Assembly: GCF_015169395.1 (NCBI RefSeq)
Contig: NZ_CP063458.1
Coordinates: 2,480,001 to 2,544,000 of the forward strand
Direction of reading: 5' to 3'
Origin: Humisphaera borealis
GTDB taxonomy: Bacteria > Planctomycetota > Phycisphaerae > Tepidisphaerales > Tepidisphaeraceae
DNA: 64,000 bases
Below are positions 42,503 to 57,062 of this stretch, one piece after another. The position numbers were made by a program, and so were the translations under genes. The notes beneath the pieces are model-generated. The model saw only the letters and a list, made by a program, of their open reading frames with translations, searched no databases and was not told the DNA's origin. Within the stretch, counting starts at the first letter, position 1. Every line of letters begins with the position of its first letter.

Positions 42503-44098
42503 TCAATGAACGCCCGCGGGTTTCTGGACCGCCCAGAGAATGCGGTCTGACGCGATAAACAACGTTCCATTGGCCGCGATCGGCGTGGCGTAGCTCGCAG
42601 AACCCAGGGGACTGAGCGACAACTGGTGTGCCTCCCGCCCCGCTGCCATCACTACCAGGCCCTTCTTGTTCGTCACATACACCTTCCCGTCGGCGACCAG
42701 CGGCGTGCCCCAGGCCTCGGCGTTGGTGTCAAAGACCCAGTACGGCTTGCCCGTCACCACATCCAGGCAGTGAATCCGCCCCGGCAAATCGACCGCGTAT
42801 AGCAGCCCGTCGCTGATCGCGACACTCGCGATCGTTCGCTCGAGCGCGGGGTAGGTCCAGACGATGCCGGTCCCGGTGACGTCACCGGTTTTGCTGGCGT
42901 CGATGCAGGTCAGCATGCCGCGACCGCGCCCGTGCGTGGGGTCCTGGCCGATCGTGCAGTAGACCCGTCCCTCGTGGAACACCGGCGTGGAGATGATCTC
43001 GCTCGGCCCGACAAACGTCCCGTCGTTCTTGTTGGTCGTGTACTTTTTTCGCTTGTCGCCGACGTAGTAATTGATCGCCTTGCCATCGGGCATCCGGTAG
43101 TTCGGCGGCACACAATCACACTGCCAGACCTTTGTCAGGTGGATCGGCGTTTCAGGAAGGCTGGTCAGCGCCTCGAACGCGTAGCAGATGCCATCGGCCC
43201 CGCCGAAGAACACTAGCTTCTTGCCGTTGACGACGCCGATCGACGGCGGCGACCAGAGGCAGTGCCACATGCGTTTGCCGAGGCCTTCGGTATCGGTCGC
43301 GAGCAGCTTGCCGGTCTCGGTGTCGAGCACGATAAAGCTTGGCGCATCCGGCCGCAGACACTTGGCGTGTGGGGCGTCGACGCCGTTGCAACTGACGACG
43401 TAAAGAAATCGCCCGTCGAGCAGCACCGAGCAGGCGGCGACATCGTGCGGGCAGATGCCGAGTTGGTCGATCAGGTCGAACGACCAGAGGATGTCGCCAT
43501 CTTGCTTGCCCACCTTCGCCGGTGGATTGCCGGCACCTGCCATGTACTTGCCCTCATCCTGATAGGTGCCGTCGTTGCCGTCGGCCATGCCGTTGACGTC
43601 AAGACAGAGCACTTCGCACGAGTTGGTCACGACATAGGCTCGCTTCCCCGATACCGCCGGCGATGAACAAACGCCGAGATTCTGCTGGCCGTAGTGAGCG
43701 CCCTGGGGGAGCCGGTCGCGCCCGCGGGGCGGCACCGGAAGCCGCCAGAGCACAACGCCGGTGGCTTCGTCGAGGCATTGCACCATGCCGCCGCGCTGTC
43801 GGCTGAAACGGCTGTCGTTGATGAGGTTGGCATCGTCCGTCCCGATGAAAACCCGTCCGCCGGCGACGGTGGGATTCCCCTCAATCGCGTTGCCGAGCGT
43901 CGCCGTCCAGCGGACGTTTTCCATCGGCGCCCGGGGCTTGAAACCGTCGGCGAGGTTCCGCTCCGGCGAGACCATGTTCCGCCCGAGGTCGCTGCCGCCC
44001 CATTGCGGCCAGTCCGCCGCAACGGCGGCCGAGACCAGACTGGCGGTGGTCGCCGCGATCAGAAGAACACGCAAGCGAACGCGGCGGAAGTGGTTCAT
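42503..44098 (-). CDS. Exported PQQ-like beta-propeller repeat protein, large
   Basis: 531 residues, longest of the four. Signal peptide (LLIAATTASLVSAAVA), then DWPQWGGSDLGRNMVSPERN, and the blades GNAIEGNPTVAGGRVFIGTD, DEATGVVLWRLPV, DGDILWSFDL, TGKLLATDTE, GTGIVWTYPA and TGKPYWVFDT. Insertions between blades make the spacing irregular. Ten Cys are present, more than in the other propellers. Envelope located by inference. Transcribed divergently from prfC across a repeat pair. Confidence 0.85.
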   Translation of the reverse strand: MNHFRRVRLRVLLIAATTASLVSAAVAADWPQWGGSDLGRNMVSPERNLADGFKPRAPMENVRWTATLGNAIEGNPTVAGGRVFIGTDDANLINDSRFSRQRGGMVQCLDEATGVVLWRLPVPPRGRDRLPQGAHYGQQNLGVCSSPAVSGKRAYVVTNSCEVLCLDVNGMADGNDGTYQDEGKYMAGAGNPPAKVGKQDGDILWSFDLIDQLGICPHDVAACSVLLDGRFLYVVSCNGVDAPHAKCLRPDAPSFIVLDTETGKLLATDTEGLGKRMWHCLWSPPSIGVVNGKKLVFFGGADGICYAFEALTSLPETPIHLTKVWQCDCVPPNYRMPDGKAINYYVGDKRKKYTTNKNDGTFVGPSEIISTPVFHEGRVYCTIGQDPTHGRGRGMLTCIDASKTGDVTGTGIVWTYPALERTIASVAISDGLLYAVDLPGRIHCLDVVTGKPYWVFDTNAEAWGTPLVADGKVYVTNKKGLVVMAAGREAHQLSLSPLGSASYATPIAANGTLFIASDRILWAVQKPAGVH

Positions 44099-44129
44099 GC
44101 GAGTCTATACGCCCGGGCCGGCCCTTTGT

Positions 44130-44218
44130 GTAGGGTCCGCCTTGGCGGACGCGCGGGTTCCCACCCTGGCAAACCTTGATCGCCGCCAGCTTGGCTCGTC
44201 GGCCAAGGCGGACCCTAC
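44130..44218. repeat. Inverted pair of GTCCGCCTTGGCGGAC repeats
   Basis: The left copy (44130-44153) and the partial inverted right copy (44202-44218) flank about 48 bases between the divergent propeller and prfC genes. The promoters of both genes must lie close to or within the element. Confidence 0.85.
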
Positions 44219-44273
44219 TAATCGCACCGCGCGGGAATCTCGGCTGTGAATCCGCTAAACTCTTTCAGACCTC

Positions 44274-45875
44274 ATGAGCCTCACCGACGAAATCGCCGTA
44301 CGCCGTACGTTCGCCATCATCTCCCACCCGGACGCGGGAAAGACGACGCTGACCGAGAAGTTCCTGCTGTATGGCGGCGCGCTTCAGTTGGCTGGGTCCG
44401 TGACGGCCCGCAAGAACCAACGCGCTGCGACGTCCGACTGGATGGAACTCGAACGCAAGCGCGGCATCTCCGTCAGCTCGACCGTTCTGCAGTTCGACTA
44501 CGACGGCTTCAAGGTCAACCTGCTCGATACGCCCGGCCACAAGGACTTTTCCGAAGACACCTACCGCGTGCTGACGGCCGTCGATGCTGTCGTCATGGTC
44601 ATCGACGCCGGCAAGGGCATCGAGAGCCAGACGCGCAAGCTGTTCGAAATCTGCCGTCGGCGCGGCGTGCCGATCTTCACCTTCATGAACAAGATCGACC
44701 GGCCGACCAAAGACCTGCTCGGCCTGCTCGATGAGCTGGAATCGGTCCTGGGTATCAAGGCCTATCCCGTCAACTGGCCGCTGGGAACAGGGCAGGATTT
44801 CAAAGGCGTATACGACCGCCAGGCGAAGAAGGTGCACCTGTTCGAGCGATCAGCCGGCGGCACCGGCCGGGCCGGGCTGACGATGCACGAACTGACAGAC
44901 GCGGAGGTTGAAGAAGCTCTCAGTCCGTCGGCGTATGCCACCTCGATGGACGAACTGGAGATGCTGGAGATCGCCGGCGCAGAGTACGACAACGCCGCGG
45001 TGATGTCGGGCAATCTCACGCCGGTCTACTTCGGCAGCGCGGTGAACAACTTCGGCGTTCAGCTCTTGCTGGACGGCTTCCTGTCGCACAGTACGCCCCC
45101 CCGCCCGCGCAACGCCGGCAGCCGCTCCGTCGACCCGGCCGACCCCGCCTTTTCCGGGTTCGTCTTCAAGATCCAGGCGAATATGGACCCGCGCCATCGC
45201 GACCGGATCGCGTTCATTCGCGTCTGCTCGGGCAAGTTCAGCCGTGAAATGGGCGTGACCCATGTGCAGACGGGCAAGCGGGTGCGATTGAACAGTTCGC
45301 ACAAACTCTTCGGCCGCGAGCGCGAGACGGTCGACGAGGCCTACGCCGGCGACGTCATCGGCATCGTCGGGCACGCCGAGTTCGGCATCGGCGACACGCT
45401 GACGGAAGACCCTTCGATCGTCTACAACGAAATCCCCCGCTTCCCGCCCGAAGTCTTCGCGTACATCCACTCGTCCAGCAGCTCGCAGTACAAGCGGTTC
45501 CGCGACGGCCTTGATCAGCTCATGCAGGAAGGCGTGATTCAGATGCTGGAGGTCAAGGGTTCCGTCCGCCGCGAGCCCCTGCTGGCGGCCGTCGGGCCGC
45601 TTCAGTTCGAAGTCGTGCAGTACCGCCTGCAATCGGAGTACGGCGCCGAGTCACGGCTGGAAGGGGCGTCCTGGTCGATCATGCGGTGGGTCGATCCGTC
45701 GATGTCGATCGAGCAGATCGAAGCGACGTTGCCAACAGGCGCGGCGCTGGCGCTAGACACCCGCAAACAGCCGGTGCTGCTTTTCCCCAGTGAATGGGCG
45801 ATGGGCTACTTCCTTCGGCAGAACAAGGACGTGATCCTGTCGGATGTGCCGGTGGATGCGGCGCTGGCGAAGTAA
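44274..45875 (+). CDS. prfC: Peptide chain release factor 3
   Basis: 533 residues, the usual RF3 length. GTPase motifs: SHPDAGKTTLTEK (P-loop, residues 18-30), RGISVSST (switch I), LLDTPGHKDF (switch II), NKIDRPTKD. Middle domain (GFVFKIQANMDPRHRDRIAF) and C-terminal GPLQFEVVQYRL match RF3 rather than EF-G. It recycles RF1 and RF2 from the ribosome after peptide release. No close operon partner; it converges on the HDOD-GGDEF gene with an 88-base gap. Confidence 0.96.
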   Translation: MSLTDEIAVRRTFAIISHPDAGKTTLTEKFLLYGGALQLAGSVTARKNQRAATSDWMELERKRGISVSSTVLQFDYDGFKVNLLDTPGHKDFSEDTYRVLTAVDAVVMVIDAGKGIESQTRKLFEICRRRGVPIFTFMNKIDRPTKDLLGLLDELESVLGIKAYPVNWPLGTGQDFKGVYDRQAKKVHLFERSAGGTGRAGLTMHELTDAEVEEALSPSAYATSMDELEMLEIAGAEYDNAAVMSGNLTPVYFGSAVNNFGVQLLLDGFLSHSTPPRPRNAGSRSVDPADPAFSGFVFKIQANMDPRHRDRIAFIRVCSGKFSREMGVTHVQTGKRVRLNSSHKLFGRERETVDEAYAGDVIGIVGHAEFGIGDTLTEDPSIVYNEIPRFPPEVFAYIHSSSSSQYKRFRDGLDQLMQEGVIQMLEVKGSVRREPLLAAVGPLQFEVVQYRLQSEYGAESRLEGASWSIMRWVDPSMSIEQIEATLPTGAALALDTRKQPVLLFPSEWAMGYFLRQNKDVILSDVPVDAALAK

Positions 45876-45963
45876 TCTGCGGCACGGGCGTCTCGCGCGT
45901 GTTCGCGGTGGGCCGCCGAAACACACAATCATAAATAGGGTTGGGACGGCCGTGCCACGGCGA

Positions 45964-47472
45964 TCACGCCGCTTTGGTGTTCATCGTAAACACGCGGACG
46001 CAATTCCGCCCCGCGTGCTTGGCGGCGTAGACGGCCAGGTCGGCGGCTTTCATGAGGTGAGCGGGAGACGTCAGCGGCGACCCTGCCTCGAACGTCGCCA
46101 CGCCGATGCTCGCCGACACTGCCAGCACCCCCGTATCGATCGGAATCGGCTTGGCACAGATCGCCCGGCGGATGCTCTCGGCGATCGCGGCGGCCGTCGC
46201 CTTGGCGGTGCCGGGGAGCACCAGCACCATCTCCTCGCCCCCATACCGCGCCGCCAGGTCCTGGGCGCGGGCGGCGGTGCCAAGCAGCTTGCCGATCGAC
46301 TTGAGCACCTTGTCGCCCGTCGGGTGGCCGTGCTTGTCGTTGACGCTCTTGAACTTGTCCACGTCCATCATCAGCAGCGACAGCGGCTTGCCCGAGCTCT
46401 TGGCGACGTGCATCTGCTCGGCGATGAATTGGTCGAACCGGGCGCGATTCGCCAGCCCGGTGAGGGCGTCCGTCTCGGCCTTGTATCGCAGGGCCTCGTT
46501 CTGCTGGACGAGCGTGCTCGCCTTTTCCTGCAACGCCGACGCCTGCGCCTGGCTCTGGAGGGTCATCTCCACCAGCGCCTCGTTGGCGCGCTTCAGGATC
46601 GCTTCGTATGCCGCGGTCGAGCCGATGTTGATCTCGAACAGCGTCGCGACTTCCTTGGTCCGCTGACCGATGTCGGCCAGCAGCGCGTCGGCGTCGGCGT
46701 CGGTCAGGCCGTGCTGCTCGCGACAGAGCGATCGGACGGCGGAGATCGGTTCGGCGGCCTCTTCGTCGACGAACACGTCGGCGCACCGCGCCGCCAGGTG
46801 CACCAGCTCGGTGAGCTTGCGCAACTGCGGGTCTTCGACCGACGCAGCGTCGTGGTGCTTGGCGATCGGCGTGGCGAGCAACGGCGGGAGCTTCCACATC
46901 GCGGCCATCACGCCACCGGCGTCTGCATGGGTGAGGCCCAGCGCCGCGGTTTCGGCGATGACCAGCTCCTCGTGCGTCTTGGCCTGGGCGCAGACTGCTC
47001 CGTACTCGTCGCTGATGACCGTATCGAGGACGAGCATCCCGATGTCCATCAGTAGCGCCGCCAGAAACGCTTCCTCTTGCTGCAGGACATTCAGCTTCTT
47101 GGCAATGCTGCGGGCGGCGGTGGCGGCATAGATGCTGTGCTTCCAGTAGCTCAGGTGCTTGAAGCCCTTGCCCTGCGACTTGGAGAGGTTTGTCACCAGC
47201 GAGAAGCCAAGCACCAGCGTTTTGACCGACTGCAGCCCGAGAATCACCAGCCCCTGGCTGATCGTCCCGACGGCCTGCGAGCGGCCGTAGAAGCTGGAAT
47301 TGACGGTGCGAAGAATCTTGCCGGACAGCGCGGGGTCCTGGGAGATCGTCTTGGCGATCTTGGGGATGTCGGCGTCGGGGCTTTGTGCGAGCGTAAGGAC
47401 TTCCATCGCGATGGCAGGCATCGACGGAAGGTTGGGGCACTGCTGAATGCGATCAACGAGCGAGCTGTCCAT
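45964..47472 (-). CDS. HDOD-GGDEF protein, probable diguanylate cyclase
   Basis: 502 residues. N-terminal HDOD domain (residues about 10-210: LPSMPAIAMEVLTLAQSP, ISQDPALSGKILRTVNSSFY, ISQGLVILGLQSVKTLVLGF) followed by a helical linker with coiled-coil pattern (residues 285-335, SQAQASALQEKASTLVQQNE). The GGDEF domain follows: DALTGLANRARFDQFI, MMDVDKFKSVNDKHGHPTGD and RYGGEEMVLVLPG. The active-site motif GGEEM is intact; the RxxD inhibitory site (five residues before it) reads RAQDLAARYGG, so RAQD is present. It makes cyclic di-GMP. Cytoplasmic. Confidence 0.93.
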   Translation of the reverse strand: MDSSLVDRIQQCPNLPSMPAIAMEVLTLAQSPDADIPKIAKTISQDPALSGKILRTVNSSFYGRSQAVGTISQGLVILGLQSVKTLVLGFSLVTNLSKSQGKGFKHLSYWKHSIYAATAARSIAKKLNVLQQEEAFLAALLMDIGMLVLDTVISDEYGAVCAQAKTHEELVIAETAALGLTHADAGGVMAAMWKLPPLLATPIAKHHDAASVEDPQLRKLTELVHLAARCADVFVDEEAAEPISAVRSLCREQHGLTDADADALLADIGQRTKEVATLFEINIGSTAAYEAILKRANEALVEMTLQSQAQASALQEKASTLVQQNEALRYKAETDALTGLANRARFDQFIAEQMHVAKSSGKPLSLLMMDVDKFKSVNDKHGHPTGDKVLKSIGKLLGTAARAQDLAARYGGEEMVLVLPGTAKATAAAIAESIRRAICAKPIPIDTGVLAVSASIGVATFEAGSPLTSPAHLMKAADLAVYAAKHAGRNCVRVFTMNTKAA

Positions 47473-48261
47473 TGAGAAGCTATCCTTCAGCCTTCGATCA
47501 ACCGCATCATGGCACCAACAGGGGCCCGGACTGCCTTGACCGCCGACTCATGACATCCCGGATTGCTCAGACTGCCGCCGATCGGCTCTCTGACACCAAA
47601 GCGATTAGCCGGGGGCGGTGAGACAACCCGCAACGTACATGCTGAAGGTCTTATCGACTTGCGGAACCCGACTCTTTGTCGCCCTGATTTTAGAATTTCC
47701 CCTCGTCTTGCATTGTGGGCCGCTTCATTGGGAACAAAACCTGTGAAGAGCGACGCCAGAAGTTGGAACGGCAGGCGGTTGCGGTTAACCTCCGCCGCGC
47801 GTGTGACTCCTGAAACGTGTGAATCGGATGTGCAGACGAGTGCGACTGTGTGGGTTGTCTTGACCGCGCGGTTCGCGCGCAGTACAAAACGGTCCGCGAC
47901 TTCGTGCCTTTTTTCACGAAGTCAGACGGGACCTGTCGACCACATACGGCGCGGTCCTTGAACGGGACGCTTCTTGAAACCGTTTCTTCGGACGCCCCGC
48001 CGCTGGCGATGCGTCTGGAAACCGCCCGCCATAGTAGGCGGGCACAAATACACGGGATGTGGTGCCCGGGGACGACCCGGGGCCTGCCCGCCGGTTCCTT
48101 AAGAGGTTCCGGTTCCGTGCAGGATCGATGTTCTTATTGGACATGATCCGGCACGCGGTCCCTACACCCTCGATCGACGAGACGCCGGCCCCGGCGAGTT
48201 CAACGGGTCCGAGTCGCGGCGGTCGGAACGAAAGGCCGGCCTCGTCGCCGGAGACTCAGGG
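47473..48261. other. 789-base divergent interval before the respiratory cluster
   Basis: No gene is supported. It contains a hairpin with perfect arms GACTTCGTG/CACGAAGTC and an outer GGTCC/GGACC (47891-47933), with a T-rich loop, and a GC hairpin CCCGGGG...CCCGGGG (48065-48080). It should contain the promoter of the act-cox cluster and of the HDOD-GGDEF gene. The region near 48124-48150 (TTCTTATTGGACATGATCC) is the most promoter-like. Confidence 0.5.
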
Positions 48262-48939
48262 ATGGCTCAGCTCTTTCACCCAAGTGCCAACACACTCGCC
48301 AAGGCGAGCATTGTAGGCGGCGCGTTGTTGGTCGCCCTTCTTGGCGGCATCGGTTGGACGGTCGAAAACTCCGGGTACGTCACCAGCCAGAGTGTGATCC
48401 GCGAACAACCGGTCCCCTTCAGCCATGAACACCATGTCAAGGGGCTGGGGATTGACTGTCGTTACTGTCACACCTCCGTCGAAGACTCCCATTTCGCGGG
48501 TATCCCCGCGACCAAAACCTGCATGACCTGCCACTCGCAGGTTTGGACCAACACCGAGGTCCTGCGGCCGGTGCGACAGAGCTGGGCAACCAACACGCCC
48601 ATCGAATGGAACCGGGTTCACGACCTGGCCGACTTCGCTTACTTCAACCACAGCATTCACGTTGCCAAGGGTGTGGGTTGCTCGACCTGTCACGGTCAGG
48701 TCGACCGGATGCCGCTCATGTGGCAGCACAGCCCGCTCACCATGAGCTGGTGTCTGGAGTGCCATCGGGCACCCGAGAAGTTCGTTCGTCCCCGGGAACA
48801 GATTTACAACATGGATTACCGGGTCGAACGCGACTCCGGCCGGCCTGAAAAGACGCAGGCCGAACTGGGAGCAAAACTGGTCGAAGAGTACCGGATTCGT
48901 AAGGACCAGTTGACCAACTGCTCGACGTGTCATCGGTAA
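48262..48939 (+). CDS. actA: Alternative complex III pentaheme cytochrome subunit ActA
   Basis: 225 residues. One N-terminal membrane segment (residues 15-33) then five CXXCH hemes: residues 66-70, 87-91, 140-144, 164-168 and 220-224. Spacing and FSHEHHVKGLGIDCRYCH fit the ActA family. It carries electrons on the periplasmic side of the quinol:cytochrome c/acceptor oxidoreductase. First gene of the run actA-actB-actC-actD-actE-actF, with 157 bases to actB. Confidence 0.94.
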   Translation: MAQLFHPSANTLAKASIVGGALLVALLGGIGWTVENSGYVTSQSVIREQPVPFSHEHHVKGLGIDCRYCHTSVEDSHFAGIPATKTCMTCHSQVWTNTEVLRPVRQSWATNTPIEWNRVHDLADFAYFNHSIHVAKGVGCSTCHGQVDRMPLMWQHSPLTMSWCLECHRAPEKFVRPREQIYNMDYRVERDSGRPEKTQAELGAKLVEEYRIRKDQLTNCSTCHR

Positions 48940-49096
48940 CCGCAGTGAAGCAGGCAATTGAGCCACGAGGGATTCCGAAGCGACCAACAGGCCGCAGATC
49001 ATAACAGGCTTTAAGACAACGCTTTACGCCTGCCATCCCCATCGTGGTGCTTCGTGCTTCTTCGTGGCTGAGAATCCGAATTAGTGGACTGCAAAA

Positions 49097-52711
<3,615 letters not shown>

Positions 52712-52723
52712 CGAATGCAGCCC

Positions 52724-52812
52724 GTAGGGTCCGCCTTGGCGGACGCGAAAGGCGGAACTAGTCGTAAAGATTCGGGTCGTGAAGGTGTCGCGTCCGCCAA
52801 GGCGGACCCTAC
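52724..52812. repeat. Exact inverted pair of the 24-base repeat between actB and actC
   Basis: The left copy (52724-52747) and right copy (52789-52812) are perfect 24-base reverse complements with 41 bases between. Each holds GTCCGCCTTGGCGGAC or its complement. It lies in the middle of the respiratory cluster, 12 bases after the actB stop codon and 22 bases before the actC start. Confidence 0.9.
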
Positions 52813-52834
52813 GAAGACCGTCCGAAAGGTACCG

Positions 52835-54339
<1,505 letters not shown>

Positions 54340-54343
<4 letters not shown>

Positions 54344-54903
54344 GCAGTGCAACCATGAGTCATTCAGCCAAAGCCAGTGCCCTGTTCGGCGTGATGGGCG
54401 AGTACTCCTGTGAACACGACGTCGTCCACGCCGCCAAGAAGATGTACGAGCTGGGCTACCGGAAGATGGACGGCTACACGCCGTTTCCGGTCCACGGTCT
54501 CGATACCGCCATCGGTCGCGGGCGTACCAAGCTGCCGATGCTCGTGCTGGCCGGTGGTATCGCCGGCGCATGTGGCGGGCTGGGCATGATGTTGTTCAGC
54601 TCGACGATCCACTACCCGATCAACGTCGCCGGCCGCCCCTACTTCTCCTGGCCGATGTTCGTCCCGATCATGTTCGAGTGCACGATCCTGCTCGCGTCGT
54701 TGACGGCGGTGTTCGGGATGCTCGGGCTGAACAACCTCCCGGAGCCTTACCACCCGACGTTCAACGTACCGGCCTTTCTGCGGGCCAGCAGCAACACCTT
54801 CTTTCTCTGCGTCGAATCGACGGATGCGAATTTCGACGTCGAGAAGCTGAAGGCCGACTTCGCCGCCACCCACGCCGAGGGTGTATACGAAGTGCCGACG
54901 TAG
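54340..54903 (+). CDS. actD: Alternative complex III subunit ActD (DUF3341 family)
   Basis: 187 residues with two membrane segments (MLVLAGGIAGACGGLGMMLF and VPIMFECTILLASLTAVFGM). The opening ALFGVMGEYSCEHDVVHAAK is the DUF3341 pattern, and residues PEPYHPTFNVP and the end FDVEKLKADFAATHAEGVYE are typical. It stabilises ActC and ActF. Start overlaps actC by four bases, so they are translationally coupled. Confidence 0.93.
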
Positions 54904-54974
54904 CAACGCGTAGCGGGCAGTATTGAACGTGCCGATTGCCGAGTGCTGAAACGCGATCCGTCATAAGGATTCTG

Positions 54975-55679
54975 ATGCGACGACCGAACCACAACTTCCT
55001 TCGCTCACTGCTGGTCAAGGCTGCCTTGCCGGCTTTGGCGCTGCCGATTCTTGGCGGCTGCAATCTCCGGCAGTACGCCGGGTTTGACATGTACAACCAG
55101 CCCAAGGCCAAGGTGTACCGCAAAAGCGATTTCTTCGAAGACCGTCTCGGCGCCCGCCCCATCGTCAGCGGCACGGTCGCCCGCAGCGAAGTGTATGTGG
55201 ATCGTTCGTCCGTCGGTGTGCAGTACGTGATCCACGCCGGCGACGGCTTCCCCGCCGACGTGCAGAAGAAACTCGACGGGCCTGACCTCAAGGCGACGCT
55301 CGAACGCGGCCAGGTCGTTTACAACGTCTACTGCTCCGTCTGCCATGGGCAGACGGGCCTCGGCGACGGCATGATCGTCCAGCGCGGCTTCACCCGCCCG
55401 CCGTCGTTTGTGATCCCCAGCGAAGCGGCCAAAGACAAGATGCAGAAGGAAGATCCGCATCGCTGGGCGCGGACCGAGTTCATCCAGACCGCCCCGCCGA
55501 GCCACTTTTATAACGCGATCACGCAGGGCTTTGGCGCCATGTACAGCTACGGCGAACGCGTGAAGCCGGCCGATCGCTGGGCGGTCGCGGCGTACATCAA
55601 GACGCTGCAGGCAACGCCCGCCGAGGGCGTCAAGCTAGAACCCCAGCCGACCCCGAACGACCGGCCGGCCGCAAAGTAG
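54975..55679 (+). CDS. actE: Alternative complex III monoheme cytochrome c lipoprotein ActE
   Basis: 234 residues. Lipobox LPILGGC with Cys29. Heme site CSVCH at residues 120-124 in YNVYCSVCHGQTGLGDGM; the axial Met lies near FGAMYSYGERVKPADRWAVA. It is anchored in the membrane and passes electrons to the oxidase. The ATG at 54975 follows AAGGAT; an earlier in-frame start is less likely. The stop codon TAG is part of the GTCCGCC repeat that follows. Confidence 0.93.
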   Translation: MRRPNHNFLRSLLVKAALPALALPILGGCNLRQYAGFDMYNQPKAKVYRKSDFFEDRLGARPIVSGTVARSEVYVDRSSVGVQYVIHAGDGFPADVQKKLDGPDLKATLERGQVVYNVYCSVCHGQTGLGDGMIVQRGFTRPPSFVIPSEAAKDKMQKEDPHRWARTEFIQTAPPSHFYNAITQGFGAMYSYGERVKPADRWAVAAYIKTLQATPAEGVKLEPQPTPNDRPAAK

Positions 55680-55699
55680 GGTCCGCCTTGGCGGACGCG
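55676..55699. repeat. 24-base repeat copy overlapping the actE stop codon
   Basis: The repeat starts one base before the TAG that ends actE. A degenerate second half, CGGCGGACGCGAGG, is at 55720-55733. No inverted partner. Confidence 0.85.
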
Positions 55700-55808
55700 A
55701 TGCTTCGGATGTTCCGCCCCGGCGGACGCGAGGCGTCGAGTGAACGAATCGTAAGAAGACTGACTGTCGAACCGGCGAAAAGTCGCCCGAACGCAGAAAC
55801 GACCCGAC

Positions 55809-57062
55809 ATGAACGGCACCCACGCCATCAACACGGAGCTGATCAGCTACCGAATCCCCCACCTGAAGGTTGCCACACCGGCAGTCGCCATTGGCGGCGG
55901 CGCGCTGATCCTGGCAGTCATCCTGGGGTTCATCGGCGGCTGGGGCAACTTCATGCACGCCTACCTGGCTGCCTACCTCTTCTGGTTCGGCATTACCATC
56001 GGCTGCATCGCGCTGACCATGCTCCATCACCTCACCGGCGGCCGGTGGGGAGATGTCATCCGCCCACTGCTGGAAACCGGCACGCGGAATCTCATCCTCA
56101 TGTTCGTCCTGGGGATTCCGATCCTGATCTTCATGCGGGACATCTATCCCTGGGCACAGCCGTACGAAGTGCTCTCGACCAAGCTGAAGCACCAATACAA
56201 CATGTGGACCAACCCCGCATTCTTCATCGTCCGCTTTGTCGTCTATTTCCTGATCCTGGGCGCGATGGCTGTCGGCCTGAACCGAAAGTACCGCCTTCGC
56301 GATGAGATGGCGGTGAAGAACCCGGCGGACAACACCGGCAGCTTCTTCCGGTTCGTCAGCGGCCCGGGCATGCTGGTCCTGTTCGTCGTCATCACCTTCG
56401 CGACGATCGACTGGGCGATGAGCGTGCAGGCCGCGTGGTTCTCGACGATCTACGGCCTGCATTACATGGCCGGCCAGGGACTCTCGACCGTGGCTCTGAT
56501 GATCATCGTGATCATGCTGATCACCCGTCAGTGGGAATCCAATCGCGCTGATCACAGCCCCCTGATCAATGCCGAGACCTGGCACGATCTGGGCAACCTG
56601 CTGTTCGCGTTCACGATGCTCTGGGGCTATCTGTCGCTGTCCCAGATGCTGATCGTGTACTCCGGCAACCTGCCGTTCGAAGCGGCGTTTTATAAGGCAC
56701 GTAGCGTCAACAACTGGCAGTACATCGGCGGTGCGATGATCGCGCTGCACTTCTTCCTCCCCTTCTCGCTTCTGCTGATGCGGAACCTGAAGCGGGACCC
56801 GAAGAAGCTCATCATCATCGCAGTTCTGATCCTGCTCGTCCGCCAGATCGACTTCTACTACCAGATCCACCCGTCATACGCCGACGGACTGCCGGGCAAG
56901 ACGGATGAAGCCCACCGCGTCATGAGCGCGTTCGGCTGGCACACGGTCCAGAACATCCTCACGCCCGTCGGCATCGGCGGACTCTGGATCGCTTTCTTCG
57001 CTTGGAACCTGAAGGATCGACGCGTACTCCCGGCCCCCGCTCAGGAGGTCCACCATGGCTGA
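55809..57062 (+). CDS. actF: Alternative complex III second quinol-site membrane subunit ActF
   Basis: 417 residues with about ten transmembrane segments, relative of ActC in this complex. Landmark features: FMHAYLAAYLFWFGITIGCI (second helix), ITFATIDWAMSVQAAWFSTI and YGLHYMAGQGLSTV, and INAETWHDLGNLLFAFTMLW. Placed by position after actE and by this pattern. No SD nearby; AGAAACGACCCGAC precedes the start. Overlaps the following small gene by eight bases. Confidence 0.93.
   Translation: MNGTHAINTELISYRIPHLKVATPAVAIGGGALILAVILGFIGGWGNFMHAYLAAYLFWFGITIGCIALTMLHHLTGGRWGDVIRPLLETGTRNLILMFVLGIPILIFMRDIYPWAQPYEVLSTKLKHQYNMWTNPAFFIVRFVVYFLILGAMAVGLNRKYRLRDEMAVKNPADNTGSFFRFVSGPGMLVLFVVITFATIDWAMSVQAAWFSTIYGLHYMAGQGLSTVALMIIVIMLITRQWESNRADHSPLINAETWHDLGNLLFAFTMLWGYLSLSQMLIVYSGNLPFEAAFYKARSVNNWQYIGGAMIALHFFLPFSLLLMRNLKRDPKKLIIIAVLILLVRQIDFYYQIHPSYADGLPGKTDEAHRVMSAFGWHTVQNILTPVGIGGLWIAFFAWNLKDRRVLPAPAQEVHHG

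Noticed and set aside
45929-47440. 503-residue minus-strand frame beside the HDOD-GGDEF gene
   Set aside because: It is the same stretch in another frame, arginine-rich and without motifs. The HDOD-GGDEF reading has all domain signatures.
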